A DNA stretch of 11,919 nt. Origin: an uncultured Prevotella sp. GTDB taxonomy: Bacteria > Bacteroidota > Bacteroidia > Bacteroidales > Bacteroidaceae. Position numbers and translations under genes: made by a program. Position 1 is the stretch's first letter, and every line of letters starts with the position of its first letter. The notes beneath the pieces are model-generated. The model was given only the letters and a program-made list of their open reading frames with translations. It did no database searches and had not been told where the DNA came from. This document shows, piece by piece, positions 1-8,194 of the stretch. The stretch is taken from assembly GCA_934219025.1 (NCBI GenBank), contig CAKQDG010000071.1, positions 1 to 11,919 on the forward strand. The letters run 5' to 3'.

Positions 1-137
1 GCATCTTCAAGGAGAACTGTCTGCTTAACCAGGAGTTCATCCAGGACAGCAAGCAGTCGGTTTCTGACTATCTGAAAGCTGCCGACAAGGAGCTTACAGT
101 GGTTGATTTCAAGCGTTTCTCTTTGAGCGCTGACTAA
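1..137 (+). CDS. C-terminal fragment of an unrecognised protein
   Basis: An open frame enters from the left edge (first full codon at base 3) and ends with TAA at 135-137, giving 44 residues beginning IFKENCLLNQEF and ending VDFKRFSLSAD. The composition is that of a normal soluble protein, with charged and aliphatic residues alternating and no membrane segment. A hairpin terminator follows 28 bases after the stop, which supports this being the true 3' end of a gene. I do not recognise the family from this fragment and assign no function. The reading frame itself is well supported by codon choice and by the terminator. Confidence 0.7.
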   Translation, partial: IFKENCLLNQEFIQDSKQSVSDYLKAADKELTVVDFKRFSLSAD

Positions 138-165
138 TCCGAGAGATTATTCTATAAATAAAATA

Positions 166-206
166 AAGCCAGGCAAAGGATTCGTATAATCGTTTGCTTG
201 GCTTTT
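166..206 (+). terminator. Intrinsic terminator after the first gene
   Basis: AAGCCAGGCAAA (166-177) pairs with TTTGCTTGGCTT (193-204) over 12 positions with one G-T wobble. An inner stem GATT/AATC (179-182/188-191) closes a 5-nt loop. The 3' arm merges into a short T run (203-206). An A-rich stretch lies on the 5' side, so it could also act weakly on the other strand. It separates the fragment at the left edge from the next gene. Confidence 0.75.
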
Positions 207-228
207 AATGTTTTCTGTGTAAATTTTA

Positions 229-1269
229 ATGCTTGGGTCTATGGGGATTTACAAATTATGGAGACTCTTTTTCTTTGTCATGCTATTCCTGACAAGTGAA
301 AAAGGCTTTTCTCAAGTTAAGGTTGTTGATGAAAATGATAAGCAGCCCGTTATCTCGGCAAGCGTCTACGATGCCTCAGATGGCACATTCCTCGGAATTA
401 CCGATTATGATGGATTCATTCCAGAATCTGCCCGCGGGCGTGGCAATATTCTTATTCAGCATATAAACTATAATCCGGTAAGCATAAACCCTGTATTATA
501 CACAAACTCCGATATTCGCCTTGTTCCCCGTGTTTATCAGTTGCCGGAGGTTAAAGTCAATAAGCCGGAAGATGCAGAACTGAGAATGAAGGTTTATATC
601 AGGCAGTACAGAGTGTTGAAAGGCAAACCTGCATCCTTCTCTGAAAGCATTGCCTATTTGTATTTCTTGACAGGACATGAAGACACACCATCGTCGAGTA
701 AAATATTGTCAGAAAACAGATATGAGAACCGCAATGCCATGACGGGCGAAAGCAAAATGCTGAAGTCGTTGGCTTCTTGTTCCGACCCGACGATGTTTGC
801 CTCTTTCGGCGGACACATGCTTTATAATTCCCTCAGAGGTTCACGACGGATAAGAAATTCATGGAAGAGGGCTGGCAGTATATTGTATATGAACGAAGAC
901 TCCGTAAACAAAAAATGCGAGATTGTACACGACAGCCTTTTTGCCGAGAAGCCTTTTAAGGTGCCATTGTTCGGTTTCTCCTTTGGTAACTTATATACAA
1001 GCGAGACGTATTCTACAGAGTATGGCGCGCCGAAGATTTACAATATCTTAAATGCTTCCGAAAGATATCGTGTGTATCAGACCAAGACTATGGGGTATGT
1101 AGACGAGTATGTGGAGTTTTATGTACTTGGAATTGACTATGTTACCAAGGAACAGAAAAAGGCTGACAAAAAACTCAAAACTGTGGAGTTTGTAAGGCCA
1201 CAGGGAATTGTTGCTTCAAATGATTTCATGTTTGAGGCTTTAAAGACAATGACCAAAATTGGAAATTAA
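229..1269 (+). CDS. Exported protein with carboxypeptidase-like regulatory domain
   Basis: A 346-residue protein with an N-terminal signal peptide: a basic start (YKLWR), then a hydrophobic core (LFFFVMLFLTS) and likely cleavage around GFSQ at residues 26-29. Residues about 30-105 match the CarboxypepD_reg-like beta-sandwich common in Bacteroidetes exported proteins, seen in VVDENDKQPVISASV, GTFLGITDYDGF and ILIQHINYNPVSI. The remaining ~240 residues are mixed alpha/beta with no catalytic motif I recognise. The ATG at 241 (residue 5) gives a more conventional signal peptide and is an equally plausible start. No lipobox cysteine is visible, so it is probably periplasmic or outer-membrane associated. 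It stands 18 bases upstream of the FAH-family gene and is likely the first gene of the porU/porV transcription unit. Its function is unknown; a link to the cell envelope or secretion is inferred from the signal peptide and neighbours only. Confidence 0.85.
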   Translation: MLGSMGIYKLWRLFFFVMLFLTSEKGFSQVKVVDENDKQPVISASVYDASDGTFLGITDYDGFIPESARGRGNILIQHINYNPVSINPVLYTNSDIRLVPRVYQLPEVKVNKPEDAELRMKVYIRQYRVLKGKPASFSESIAYLYFLTGHEDTPSSSKILSENRYENRNAMTGESKMLKSLASCSDPTMFASFGGHMLYNSLRGSRRIRNSWKRAGSILYMNEDSVNKKCEIVHDSLFAEKPFKVPLFGFSFGNLYTSETYSTEYGAPKIYNILNASERYRVYQTKTMGYVDEYVEFYVLGIDYVTKEQKKADKKLKTVEFVRPQGIVASNDFMFEALKTMTKIGN

Positions 1270-1287
1270 TGCATAATTATATATAAA

Positions 1288-1905
1288 ATGAAGATTTTTG
1301 CAGTAGGATTGAACTATCCGCAACACAATAAAGAACTTAACGAAACGTTATATAAAGGAGAAAGTCCCGTGATTTTCACAAAGGCAGATTCTTCGCTGTT
1401 GAAAGACGGAAAACCTTTCTTCGTGCCGGATGATATGGGGCAGATTGACTACGAAACGGAAATCGTGGTGCGCATCTGCCGTTTGGGAAAAGCCATTCCC
1501 GCACGCTTCGCCCACAGATACTACGATGCTGTAACCGTGGGCATTGACTTCACGGCGCGCGACCTGCAGAAAAAACTGCGCGAGAAAGGATTGCCTTGGG
1601 AGATGTGCAAGGGCTTCGACGGAGCCGCTGCCATCGGTGAATGGATGTCGGTAGAGAAATTCCGGGATGTACAGGCTTTGCAGTTTCACCTCGACATAAA
1701 TGGCAAAACGGTGCAGGAGGGCTGTACAAGCGACATGCTCTTCAAAATTGATGAAATTATTGAATACATTAGCAAGTATTTCACATTGAAAACTGGCGAC
1801 ATCCTTTATACAGGAACTCCCGTAGGCGTTGGTCCGGTAAATATCGACGACCATCTTGAGGGGTTTGTCGAAAACAGAAAAGTGCTTGAATTTAACATTA
1901 AATAG
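1288..1905 (+). CDS. Fumarylacetoacetate hydrolase (FAH) family protein
   Basis: A 205-residue cytoplasmic enzyme of the FAH superfamily, whose members use a divalent metal to hydrolyse or isomerise acylpyruvate-like compounds (acylpyruvases, oxaloacetate decarboxylase/FAHD1-like, and HpcE-type isomerases). The metal-site signature is visible: YETEIVV supplies Glu56 and Glu58, and GIDFTARDLQ supplies Asp87. The lysine-containing KGFDGAA segment (108-114) and the C-terminal GDILYTGTPVGVGPV (170-184) are also typical. Its length fits the short single-domain bacterial members. The substrate cannot be read from the sequence. The gene starts 18 bases after the previous one, and its TAG stop (1903-1905) directly abuts the porU ATG, so the two are probably co-transcribed and translationally linked. 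No metabolic partner for it is visible here; its neighbours are envelope and secretion genes. Confidence 0.92.
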   Translation: MKIFAVGLNYPQHNKELNETLYKGESPVIFTKADSSLLKDGKPFFVPDDMGQIDYETEIVVRICRLGKAIPARFAHRYYDAVTVGIDFTARDLQKKLREKGLPWEMCKGFDGAAAIGEWMSVEKFRDVQALQFHLDINGKTVQEGCTSDMLFKIDEIIEYISKYFTLKTGDILYTGTPVGVGPVNIDDHLEGFVENRKVLEFNIK

Positions 1906-4900
1906 ATGACAAGAAATATTCTTCTAACTATACTACTCTTTCTGTGCACGCTGTTCGCAAATGCACAGAAATTCTTTAACCTCACCGCTGAAGACGTGAA
2001 AATCAGCGATGAGTTGCCTTGCTTTTCTTATTCTCAGAAACTGGGCAGACAATATGCCGATTCCATATACAGCGTTACTGTGGAATATCCGGAATATATC
2101 GACGTGTCGAAGGGCGACATCGAGAAAATCAGAAAGATTTCTTCTGCAACACTGCCGGCAGAACCTGTAGTAAACAGGCGTGTTGTTGTTGAAAAGAAAG
2201 AGGGTATATTGGAAGTGTATTTCAATCCCGTTGTGTTCAGAAACGGAAAATACCAAAAGCTCGTCAGCTTTATGCTTAAAGTAAAGGCAAAGGCGAAAAG
2301 CAAAAAGATTATGCGCACCAATGCCAGGACTGCAGGGACTAAGGCAGACAGATACGCTGCAAATTCGGTATTGGCAAATGGAAAATGGGCAAAGATAAGA
2401 GTGCCGGCAAGCGGCGTCTATAATCTCACCGAAGCTTTGATAAAGCGTGCAGGTTTTACTGACCTCGATAAGGTGAAAGTCTACGGCTATGGCGGTGGGC
2501 TGCATGACGAGGAACTCAAGGAGAGCAGTATTATGCAGTATGATGATCTGAAAGAGGTGCCCACATGCAGCTATGGCGGGAAGAGACTCTTCTATGCTGT
2601 AGGGCCCGTAACATGGAGCTCTCCCGACGAACTGACGCGCACACGTAATCCTTATTCTGATTACGGCTATTATTTCCTGACACAAAGTGATGAAGAACCT
2701 CTGAAAGTTGATTCGGCAACTTTCGTTGGCTCTTTTTATCCGTCGAACGACGATTACCATGCGTTGCATGAGGTGGACAACTACGCATGGATTCAAGCAG
2801 GAAGAAATTTATATGAGGGTGCTCCGATAAACGTTGGGGCAACATCAAGTTACACAATGACCGTGCCGGGCAATGTGTCTTTAACTGCAATGAAGGTTGC
2901 CATAACATCAAGTGGTGCCGCTTCTGCAGAAGTTTCCGTAAACGATGCTGTAGTGGGAACAGTGCTGATAGCAAAAGGCGGAGAGTACGACCGTGCAGTT
3001 GCAAATTCCGAGGTATTCAGAACGGTGGCTGTACAATCCACCAATACAATCAAAATAGAAAACACCGGTAGCAATATCATACGGCTGGACTATATCTCAA
3101 TGGCATTCAACAATGGTGTGAGGCCGGCGCCGGATCTTGCGAACGGAACTTTCAACGAACCGGAATATGTTTATAACATAACCAACCAGAACCATCATGC
3201 CGATAAGTCTTGCGATATGGTTATTATCATACCTGCAAGCCAAAATACACGGCAGCAGGCAGAAAGGCTAAAGGAGTTTCATGAGAAGCATGACAATATG
3301 AGCGTACGCATTGTGCCTGCTGACGAACTGTATAATGAGTTCTCAAGCGGAACCCCGGAAGCCGACGCCTACCGGCTGTATATGAAGATGCTCTACGACA
3401 GAGCCGAAACAGAAGAGGAGATGCCTAAATATCTTGTACTGTTCGGAGACTGTGTATGGGACAACAGAATGAAGTCGTCGGCAACTTCAAACTTCAATGT
3501 CGATGATTATCTTTTGTGTTTCGAGAGCGAGAACTCTCTTCATGCAATACAAAGTTTTGTAGACGACGGCTATTTCTGCGCTCTTGACGATGGCGAAGGC
3601 AAGTATGCTTCCTTGAGCGATGCATACGCAAGCAAGACTGACAAGTATGATATTGCTGTGGGGCGTTTCCCCGTGACGTCTGTAGAAAATGCCAAGATAA
3701 TGGTAGACAAGACCATAAGCTACATAAATAACGAGAATGCCGGGGATTGGCAGAACATCGCTATGTTCCTTGGCGACGACGGCAACAACAACACCCACAT
3801 GGAGGCTGCCGACAGTGCAGCTTCGGTCGTAGAGAAACTTATGCCCGGGATGCAAGTGAAAAGAGTGTTATGGGATATGTATCCGGTTGTGAAGAATTCA
3901 ACGGGAAATACATATCCGGAGATAAACGAAATAGTAAAGAAACAACAGAACGACGGAGCTTTGCTCTTTGACTATTGCGGTCATGGACGTGCAGACCAGA
4001 TGTCGGGCGAGATAGTGTTAAGATACAACGATTTTGCTGAATTCAAGAACAAGGCTTTGTCGTTTTGGATTACGGCTTCGTGCGACATAATGCCGTTTGA
4101 CGGTACTACAAACAATATTGGCGAGACGGCAGTGCTGAACCCCGATGGTGGAGCCGTGGCATTCTATGGCACTACACGAACCGTGTATACCAATTACAAT
4201 AAGTATATCAACATGGAATATCTGTCAGCTTTGTTCTCGAAGAAAAACGGAAAGTACAACTCCGTTGGCGAAGCACAGCGCATAGCCAAGAACATACTTA
4301 TAACAACGGGTAGCGACAGAACGGTCAACAAAATACAGTATTCTTTGCTTGGCGACCCCGCCTTGGTGCTGAATATTCCTTCGGATACCATTATCATAGA
4401 CAGCATTAATGGAGTGGCAGTTGATGGAACCGTTGAAATGCCACAGTTAAAAGCCGGTTCGAAAGCTGTTGTAAAGGGGCACGTGGCAAAGGCTGGAAAT
4501 GATAGCGGAATAAACGAATCTTTTAATGGCATCATGAATATCCTTGTTAAGGATGCCAAGGAGAAGATGACGGGAAGAATGAACGATACAGGTTCTGATG
4601 GAACAAACGTGGCGTATGAGTATTATGACCATGTAAAGACAATATTCAATGGTACTGACAGCATACGTGGCGGTAAGTTCGAAGTTTCGTTTGCCGTGAC
4701 AAAAGATATAAGTTATTCGGACGCCAGTGGCTTGATAACAGTTTTTGGAATCAGCAGTGACAAAAAAAACACGGCAAACGGATATAGCGAAAGTTTCTTG
4801 GTTGGAGGTTCTGAAGACTTGTCTACCGATTCCATCGGACCGTCAGTTTACTGCTACCTCAACTCTCCAGCTTTTACTAATGGTGATACTGTGAACCCTA

Positions 4901-5487
4901 CGCCGTATTTTGTGGCAGAGATTTCAGATGAAAGCGGATTGAATACTTCTGGCAACGGCATAGGGCATAATCTGCAGCTTGTGGTTGATGATGACCCGTT
5001 GCGGACATATGATTTGAACGACAATTTCTCGTTTGAATTCGGTTCGTATACCAAGGGAACTGCATATTATTATATCCCTGAGTTGGAAGAGGGACAGCAT
5101 AAGCTGAAGTTCACGGCATGGGATATAATGAACAATCCTACCGTGGCAACCTTGAAGTTTAATGTTGCCCATGGACTGAAGCCAAAGATGACAAGCGTGT
5201 ATTGTTCAGACAATCCTGCAAAGTCGGGTACCACGTTTATTGTAAACCACGACCGGTCGGGGAGCAATGTTGATGTCATCATCGAAGTGTTCGACAGTAG
5301 CGGACGACTACTTTGGAAACATAACGATACGGGAGTAACATCTGGGGCCGCCTACACTTACAAATGGGATCTGTGCACAGACGGTGGCGGAAAACTTCAG
5401 TCGGGCGTATATCTTTATCGAGTTCGTTTGAGTAGCGACGGCAGCGGCGAGGTGTCAAAGGCAAAAAAACTTATAGTCTTGAACTGA
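1906..5487 (+). CDS. porU: Type IX secretion system sortase PorU (C25 peptidase)
   Basis: A 1193-residue outer-membrane-associated peptidase that cleaves the C-terminal domain (CTD) signal from type IX secretion cargo and links the cargo to surface lipopolysaccharide. A signal peptide is evident (ILLTILLFLCTLFANAQ, cleaved before Gln21). A beta-rich N-terminal region runs to about residue 430. The gingipain-type C25 caspase-like domain spans roughly 435-820, with the catalytic His693 in DYCGHGRADQ and Cys726 in FWITASCDIMPFD, 33 residues apart. GDPALVL near 815 closes the domain. Ig-like segments follow, and the last ~95 residues form a type A-like CTD containing NPAKSGTTF, GVYLYRVRL and KKLIVLN. 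PorU family members are known to carry a CTD and keep it. The length and domain order match Porphyromonas PorU. The gene begins immediately at the previous stop and is followed by porV, as in Porphyromonas and Flavobacterium. I see no defect in the catalytic residues. Confidence 0.96.
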   Translation: MTRNILLTILLFLCTLFANAQKFFNLTAEDVKISDELPCFSYSQKLGRQYADSIYSVTVEYPEYIDVSKGDIEKIRKISSATLPAEPVVNRRVVVEKKEGILEVYFNPVVFRNGKYQKLVSFMLKVKAKAKSKKIMRTNARTAGTKADRYAANSVLANGKWAKIRVPASGVYNLTEALIKRAGFTDLDKVKVYGYGGGLHDEELKESSIMQYDDLKEVPTCSYGGKRLFYAVGPVTWSSPDELTRTRNPYSDYGYYFLTQSDEEPLKVDSATFVGSFYPSNDDYHALHEVDNYAWIQAGRNLYEGAPINVGATSSYTMTVPGNVSLTAMKVAITSSGAASAEVSVNDAVVGTVLIAKGGEYDRAVANSEVFRTVAVQSTNTIKIENTGSNIIRLDYISMAFNNGVRPAPDLANGTFNEPEYVYNITNQNHHADKSCDMVIIIPASQNTRQQAERLKEFHEKHDNMSVRIVPADELYNEFSSGTPEADAYRLYMKMLYDRAETEEEMPKYLVLFGDCVWDNRMKSSATSNFNVDDYLLCFESENSLHAIQSFVDDGYFCALDDGEGKYASLSDAYASKTDKYDIAVGRFPVTSVENAKIMVDKTISYINNENAGDWQNIAMFLGDDGNNNTHMEAADSAASVVEKLMPGMQVKRVLWDMYPVVKNSTGNTYPEINEIVKKQQNDGALLFDYCGHGRADQMSGEIVLRYNDFAEFKNKALSFWITASCDIMPFDGTTNNIGETAVLNPDGGAVAFYGTTRTVYTNYNKYINMEYLSALFSKKNGKYNSVGEAQRIAKNILITTGSDRTVNKIQYSLLGDPALVLNIPSDTIIIDSINGVAVDGTVEMPQLKAGSKAVVKGHVAKAGNDSGINESFNGIMNILVKDAKEKMTGRMNDTGSDGTNVAYEYYDHVKTIFNGTDSIRGGKFEVSFAVTKDISYSDASGLITVFGISSDKKNTANGYSESFLVGGSEDLSTDSIGPSVYCYLNSPAFTNGDTVNPTPYFVAEISDESGLNTSGNGIGHNLQLVVDDDPLRTYDLNDNFSFEFGSYTKGTAYYYIPELEEGQHKLKFTAWDIMNNPTVATLKFNVAHGLKPKMTSVYCSDNPAKSGTTFIVNHDRSGSNVDVIIEVFDSSGRLLWKHNDTGVTSGAAYTYKWDLCTDGGGKLQSGVYLYRVRLSSDGSGEVSKAKKLIVLN

Positions 5488-5522
5488 CAATATGCGTGAA
5501 ATTTATTATATCTCACTAATAC

Positions 5523-5560
5523 GGCGTTAAATATTGCTTTGCAATACAATAATATCCGCC
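5523..5560. other. Imperfect stem-loop in the porU-porV gap
   Basis: The 116-base gap between porU and porV holds an inverted repeat: TATTGC (5532-5537) and GCAATA (5541-5546) around a TTT loop, enclosed by GGCG (5523-5526) and CGCC (5557-5560). No T tract follows, so it is not a standard intrinsic terminator. It could be an RNA-processing or stability element that separates porU and porV messages, or chance pairing in AT-rich DNA. No TAnnTTTG promoter is visible before porV. Confidence 0.35.
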
Positions 5561-5603
5561 ATATTCAGTTATTATTAAGCAATCAAAAAGTAAATAACAA
5601 GCA

Positions 5604-6791
5604 ATGAAGAATAAAATTAGAATACTTGCATTGGCATTCATTGCCATGATATCCTCAACTGTATTTGCTCAAGACAAGAGAGAGATGTTCAATCCTATCC
5701 ACACGGCTCTCGTGTCGCAGAGCATTGCTCCTGATGCCCGTGGAGCCGGTATGGGAGATGTGGGAGCTGCAACCGACCCGGATGTGAACTCGCAGTATTG
5801 GAACCCGGCAAAATATCCGTTCTGTATCAGCCGTGCCGGTCTTGCGCTGAACTATACCCCTTGGTTGCGCTCCCTTGTCAGCGATATGGATATAGCCTAT
5901 CTTGCGGGTTACTATCGTATAGGCGACTACAGTGCCGTGTCGGCATCCCTTCGTTATTTCTCTCTTGGAGAAGTATATACAAATTATGACAGTTCTTCTG
6001 GCGATGTGTCTAATGCCCAGACCATCAACCCTTACGAGATGTCGTTCGACGTGGCATACTCACTGATGCTGAGCGAGAAATTCTCCATTGCTGCCGGCGT
6101 ACGCTATCTTATGTCGGATATGCAGTATAGTTCAACAGAGGAAAGAACGGCATCCAGTGCCTTTGCAGCCGACATTGCCTGCTATTATAACAACTATATC
6201 AATATAGGTTCTCGCGAATGTCAGCTCGGAATAGGTTTGAACATCAGCAATATCGGTAGTAAGATAAAGTTTGGCGGTAGCGACTATAGCGAGTTTATTC
6301 CGACGAATATGCGCCTTGGTGCCGCTTTGATGGTGCCAATCGACGAGTTCAACCGCTTCACGATATCGGCAGATGCCAACAAGCTCCTCGTGCCTACTTA
6401 TCCACAACAGAAGGACGGAGAGACTACCGAGGACTATCAGCAAAGGGTGGAAGATGAATATTACAACCAGAGTAGCATCTCCGGAATGTTCAAGAGTTTC
6501 GGCGATGCTCCCGGGGGATTCAAGGAGGAGTTGCAGGAGATAAACTGGAGCGTAGGTGCAGAGTATGTGTATAACGACAAGTTTTCGCTTCGTGCCGGTT
6601 ATCACAATGAGGCGGAGAACAAGGGAAACCGCAAGTATTTCACCGTTGGTGCAGGTTTCCGTATGAGTGCCTTCACCCTTGATTGCGGTTATGTAATAGC
6701 CACGGCAAAGAGTAATCCGCTCGACCAGACACTCCGCTTTACGCTCGGCTTTGATATGGACGGACTGAAAGATTTGTTTAAGAGAAGGTAA
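5604..6791 (+). CDS. porV: Type IX secretion system outer membrane protein PorV
   Basis: A 395-residue protein, formerly LptO, of the FadL-like beta-barrel family. In the type IX secretion system it collects folded cargo from the SprA translocon and delivers it to the PorU attachment complex. The signal peptide is ILALAFIAMISSTVFAQ (cleavage near residue 23). The diagnostic PorV N-terminus follows: IAPDARGAGMGDVGAATDPD (41-60) and NSQYWNPAKYPF (62-73). The rest consists of repeated amphipathic beta-strand segments ending in aromatic residues (for example LAGYYRIGDYSAVSASLRYF) and finishes with LRFTLGFDM and a basic tail (KRR). An acidic, glutamine-rich stretch around 265-290 probably forms an extracellular loop. 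It sits 116 bases after porU in the order known from other Bacteroidetes, and a strong terminator lies 19 bases beyond its stop. No typical Shine-Dalgarno sequence precedes the ATG. Confidence 0.96.
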   Translation: MKNKIRILALAFIAMISSTVFAQDKREMFNPIHTALVSQSIAPDARGAGMGDVGAATDPDVNSQYWNPAKYPFCISRAGLALNYTPWLRSLVSDMDIAYLAGYYRIGDYSAVSASLRYFSLGEVYTNYDSSSGDVSNAQTINPYEMSFDVAYSLMLSEKFSIAAGVRYLMSDMQYSSTEERTASSAFAADIACYYNNYINIGSRECQLGIGLNISNIGSKIKFGGSDYSEFIPTNMRLGAALMVPIDEFNRFTISADANKLLVPTYPQQKDGETTEDYQQRVEDEYYNQSSISGMFKSFGDAPGGFKEELQEINWSVGAEYVYNDKFSLRAGYHNEAENKGNRKYFTVGAGFRMSAFTLDCGYVIATAKSNPLDQTLRFTLGFDMDGLKDLFKRR

Positions 6792-6810
6792 GAAACGAAA
6801 ATATATTATA

Positions 6811-6838
6811 GGCGGGCCGATGCGGTTCGCCTTTTTTT
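6811..6838 (+). terminator. Intrinsic terminator after porV
   Basis: GGCGGGCCG (6811-6819) and CGGTTCGCC (6823-6831) form a 9-bp stem with two G-T wobbles around an ATG triloop, followed at once by seven T (6832-6838). This is the strongest terminator in the window and marks the end of the porU-porV unit. The ispF start codon is only 21 bases further on. Confidence 0.92.
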
Positions 6839-6859
6839 GATTTATAAAAACTGTTTGAT

Positions 6860-7339
6860 ATGAAAATTCGTGTTGGTTTTGGTTACGATGTGCACAAGTT
6901 GGTGCCAAATAGAGAATTATGGTTAGGAGGAATTCGCATCGAGCACACCCTCGGCTTGCTTGGACACAGTGATGCCGATGTGTTGATACATGCCATTTGC
7001 GACGCGTTGCTCGGAGCGGCAAACATGCGGGATATAGGTTATCATTTTCCCGACACATCGGCAGATACGCTTGATATAGACAGTAAGATACTGTTGAAGA
7101 AAACCATAGACCTGATAGCCACAAAAGGCTATAAACTCGGGAATATAGATGCCACGGTTTGTGCTGAACGCCCGAAAATAAATCCTCATGTTGAAGCTAT
7201 GAAGAGGTGTCTTGCCACTGTGATGGATTCTGATATAGACGATATATCCATTAAGGCCACGACTACGGAGAAACTTGGCTTCACTGGCCGTGAGGAAGGC
7301 ATAAGTGCTTATGCTACGGTGTTGATTTATAAAGAATAA
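6860..7339 (+). CDS. ispF: 2-C-methyl-D-erythritol 2,4-cyclodiphosphate synthase
   Basis: A 159-residue enzyme of the non-mevalonate (MEP) isoprenoid pathway. It cyclises CDP-methylerythritol 2-phosphate to ME-cPP with release of CMP, as a cytoplasmic homotrimer using zinc. Family motifs are intact. The zinc ligands Asp10 and His12 sit in GFGYDVHKL and His44 in VLIHAICDALLGA. GHSDAD (35-40) forms the phosphate-handling region, and DIGYHFPDT (58-66) is conserved. TTTEKLGFTGREEG (134-147) contains the CDP-site Thr/Glu pair. All these residues are offset by two from the E. coli enzyme, and the length is normal. The gene is single-domain, not fused to IspD. Only 21 bases separate it from the porV terminator and I see no consensus promoter there, so it may depend on read-through or an atypical promoter. 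The four-helix-bundle gene follows 37 bases later. Confidence 0.97.
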   Translation: MKIRVGFGYDVHKLVPNRELWLGGIRIEHTLGLLGHSDADVLIHAICDALLGAANMRDIGYHFPDTSADTLDIDSKILLKKTIDLIATKGYKLGNIDATVCAERPKINPHVEAMKRCLATVMDSDIDDISIKATTTEKLGFTGREEGISAYATVLIYKE

Positions 7340-7376
7340 ATAATTCAGTTTTCCTTTTAGCCTTAAATTTAAAACT

Positions 7377-8171
7377 ATGGAGAATGGTACAGACGATGGA
7401 AATATGGTTCTTAAAAACCAGACGAATTGGGAAGAATTATATTTCTATCAAAAGTCGGATGTGATATATCAGTTGTCGTTTGCTTTTTGCAACAGGTTCA
7501 TACATTTGTATAAAGATCGCACACGAGACCAAATAATTCAGGCTGCGCGCTCCTGTAAGCAAAATATTGTGGAAGGTCTTGCCGATGGAGTTACTTCAAC
7601 AGAAATGCAGTTGAAATTGCTGAATGTTGCGAGGGCTTCGCTAAAGGAATTACGAGAAGATTTTGAGGATTATCTTAAGTCGCGCCATCTGAGATTTTAC
7701 TTGGCCGGTGATGATATGTATGATTCTATGTTGAGCTATTGCCGTTTCCACAATAAACTGCCTGATTATGAAGGCTTCTTTATGGTGTGGAGTGATGAGC
7801 AGATGTGTAATTATGCTCTCACTTTGTGTCATATGGTAGATAAGATGATGATTTCTTTTTTGAAAAAGCTTGAGCAAGAGTTTGTCAGGGAAGGAGGCAT
7901 ACGCGAGAGGATGCACAGGGCTCGAACAGGGTATCGTAATGGTCAGGATGCTCGTCTTAGGGAGCTTGAAGAAAAGTTGCCGTTGCTTGAAAAGGGTGTT
8001 GCTGGCTTGGAACGTAGTGTTGCTGACTTGACAAAAGCTCTTGCTGAGGCTAAGGCAGAAACTGAAAAGTGGAAGAGTGCTTACGAAAGCCTTAAAAAAC
8101 GTGCGCTTGCTTCTTACTATTCTCAGCGAGAGGAAATTGATAGGCTTAAGGCAAGGCTCGGGGAGGAGTAG
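7377..8171 (+). CDS. Four-helix-bundle (S23/IVS-like) protein with suffix domain
   Basis: A 264-residue protein of the S23/23S rRNA intervening-sequence family (TIGR02436-like) with the longer 'four helix bundle suffix' form (TIGR04258-like) known in Bacteroidetes. Recognisable parts are NQTNWEELYFYQKSDVIYQL (14-33), QAARSCKQNIVEG (55-67, the family's NIxEG turn), STEMQLKLLNVARASLKELR (74-93), a fourth helix around 140-168, and the suffix GGIRERMHRARTGYRNGQ (173-190). Residues about 192-262 form a charged heptad-like coiled coil (LRELEEKLPLLEKGVAGLERSV and on). No catalytic motif, signal peptide or membrane segment is present. Related proteins lie inside rRNA intervening sequences or, as Avd, assist retroelement reverse transcriptases by binding nucleic acid; the role of this free-standing form is not established. 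A 9-bp-period CTAG array begins 23 bases after its stop. The ATG at 7404 (residue 10) is an alternative start close to the conserved region. Confidence 0.85.
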   Translation: MENGTDDGNMVLKNQTNWEELYFYQKSDVIYQLSFAFCNRFIHLYKDRTRDQIIQAARSCKQNIVEGLADGVTSTEMQLKLLNVARASLKELREDFEDYLKSRHLRFYLAGDDMYDSMLSYCRFHNKLPDYEGFFMVWSDEQMCNYALTLCHMVDKMMISFLKKLEQEFVREGGIRERMHRARTGYRNGQDARLRELEEKLPLLEKGVAGLERSVADLTKALAEAKAETEKWKSAYESLKKRALASYYSQREEIDRLKARLGEE

Positions 8172-8194
8172 GGGCTTGTGTTGTTGATATTGGG

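Noticed and set aside
1933..2796. A 287-codon open frame on the minus strand inside porU
   Set aside because: It lies wholly antisense to a well-supported gene, has a random-looking composition rich in Cys, His and Arg, and shows no domain or start context. It is a shadow of porU codon usage.
6132..7124. A 330-codon minus-strand open frame covering porV, the terminator and ispF
   Set aside because: It crosses two real genes and a strong terminator on the opposite strand and shows no protein family features.
7377..8171. Four-helix-bundle gene considered as an rRNA intervening sequence
   Set aside because: No 23S rRNA sequence flanks it; it lies between ordinary protein genes.
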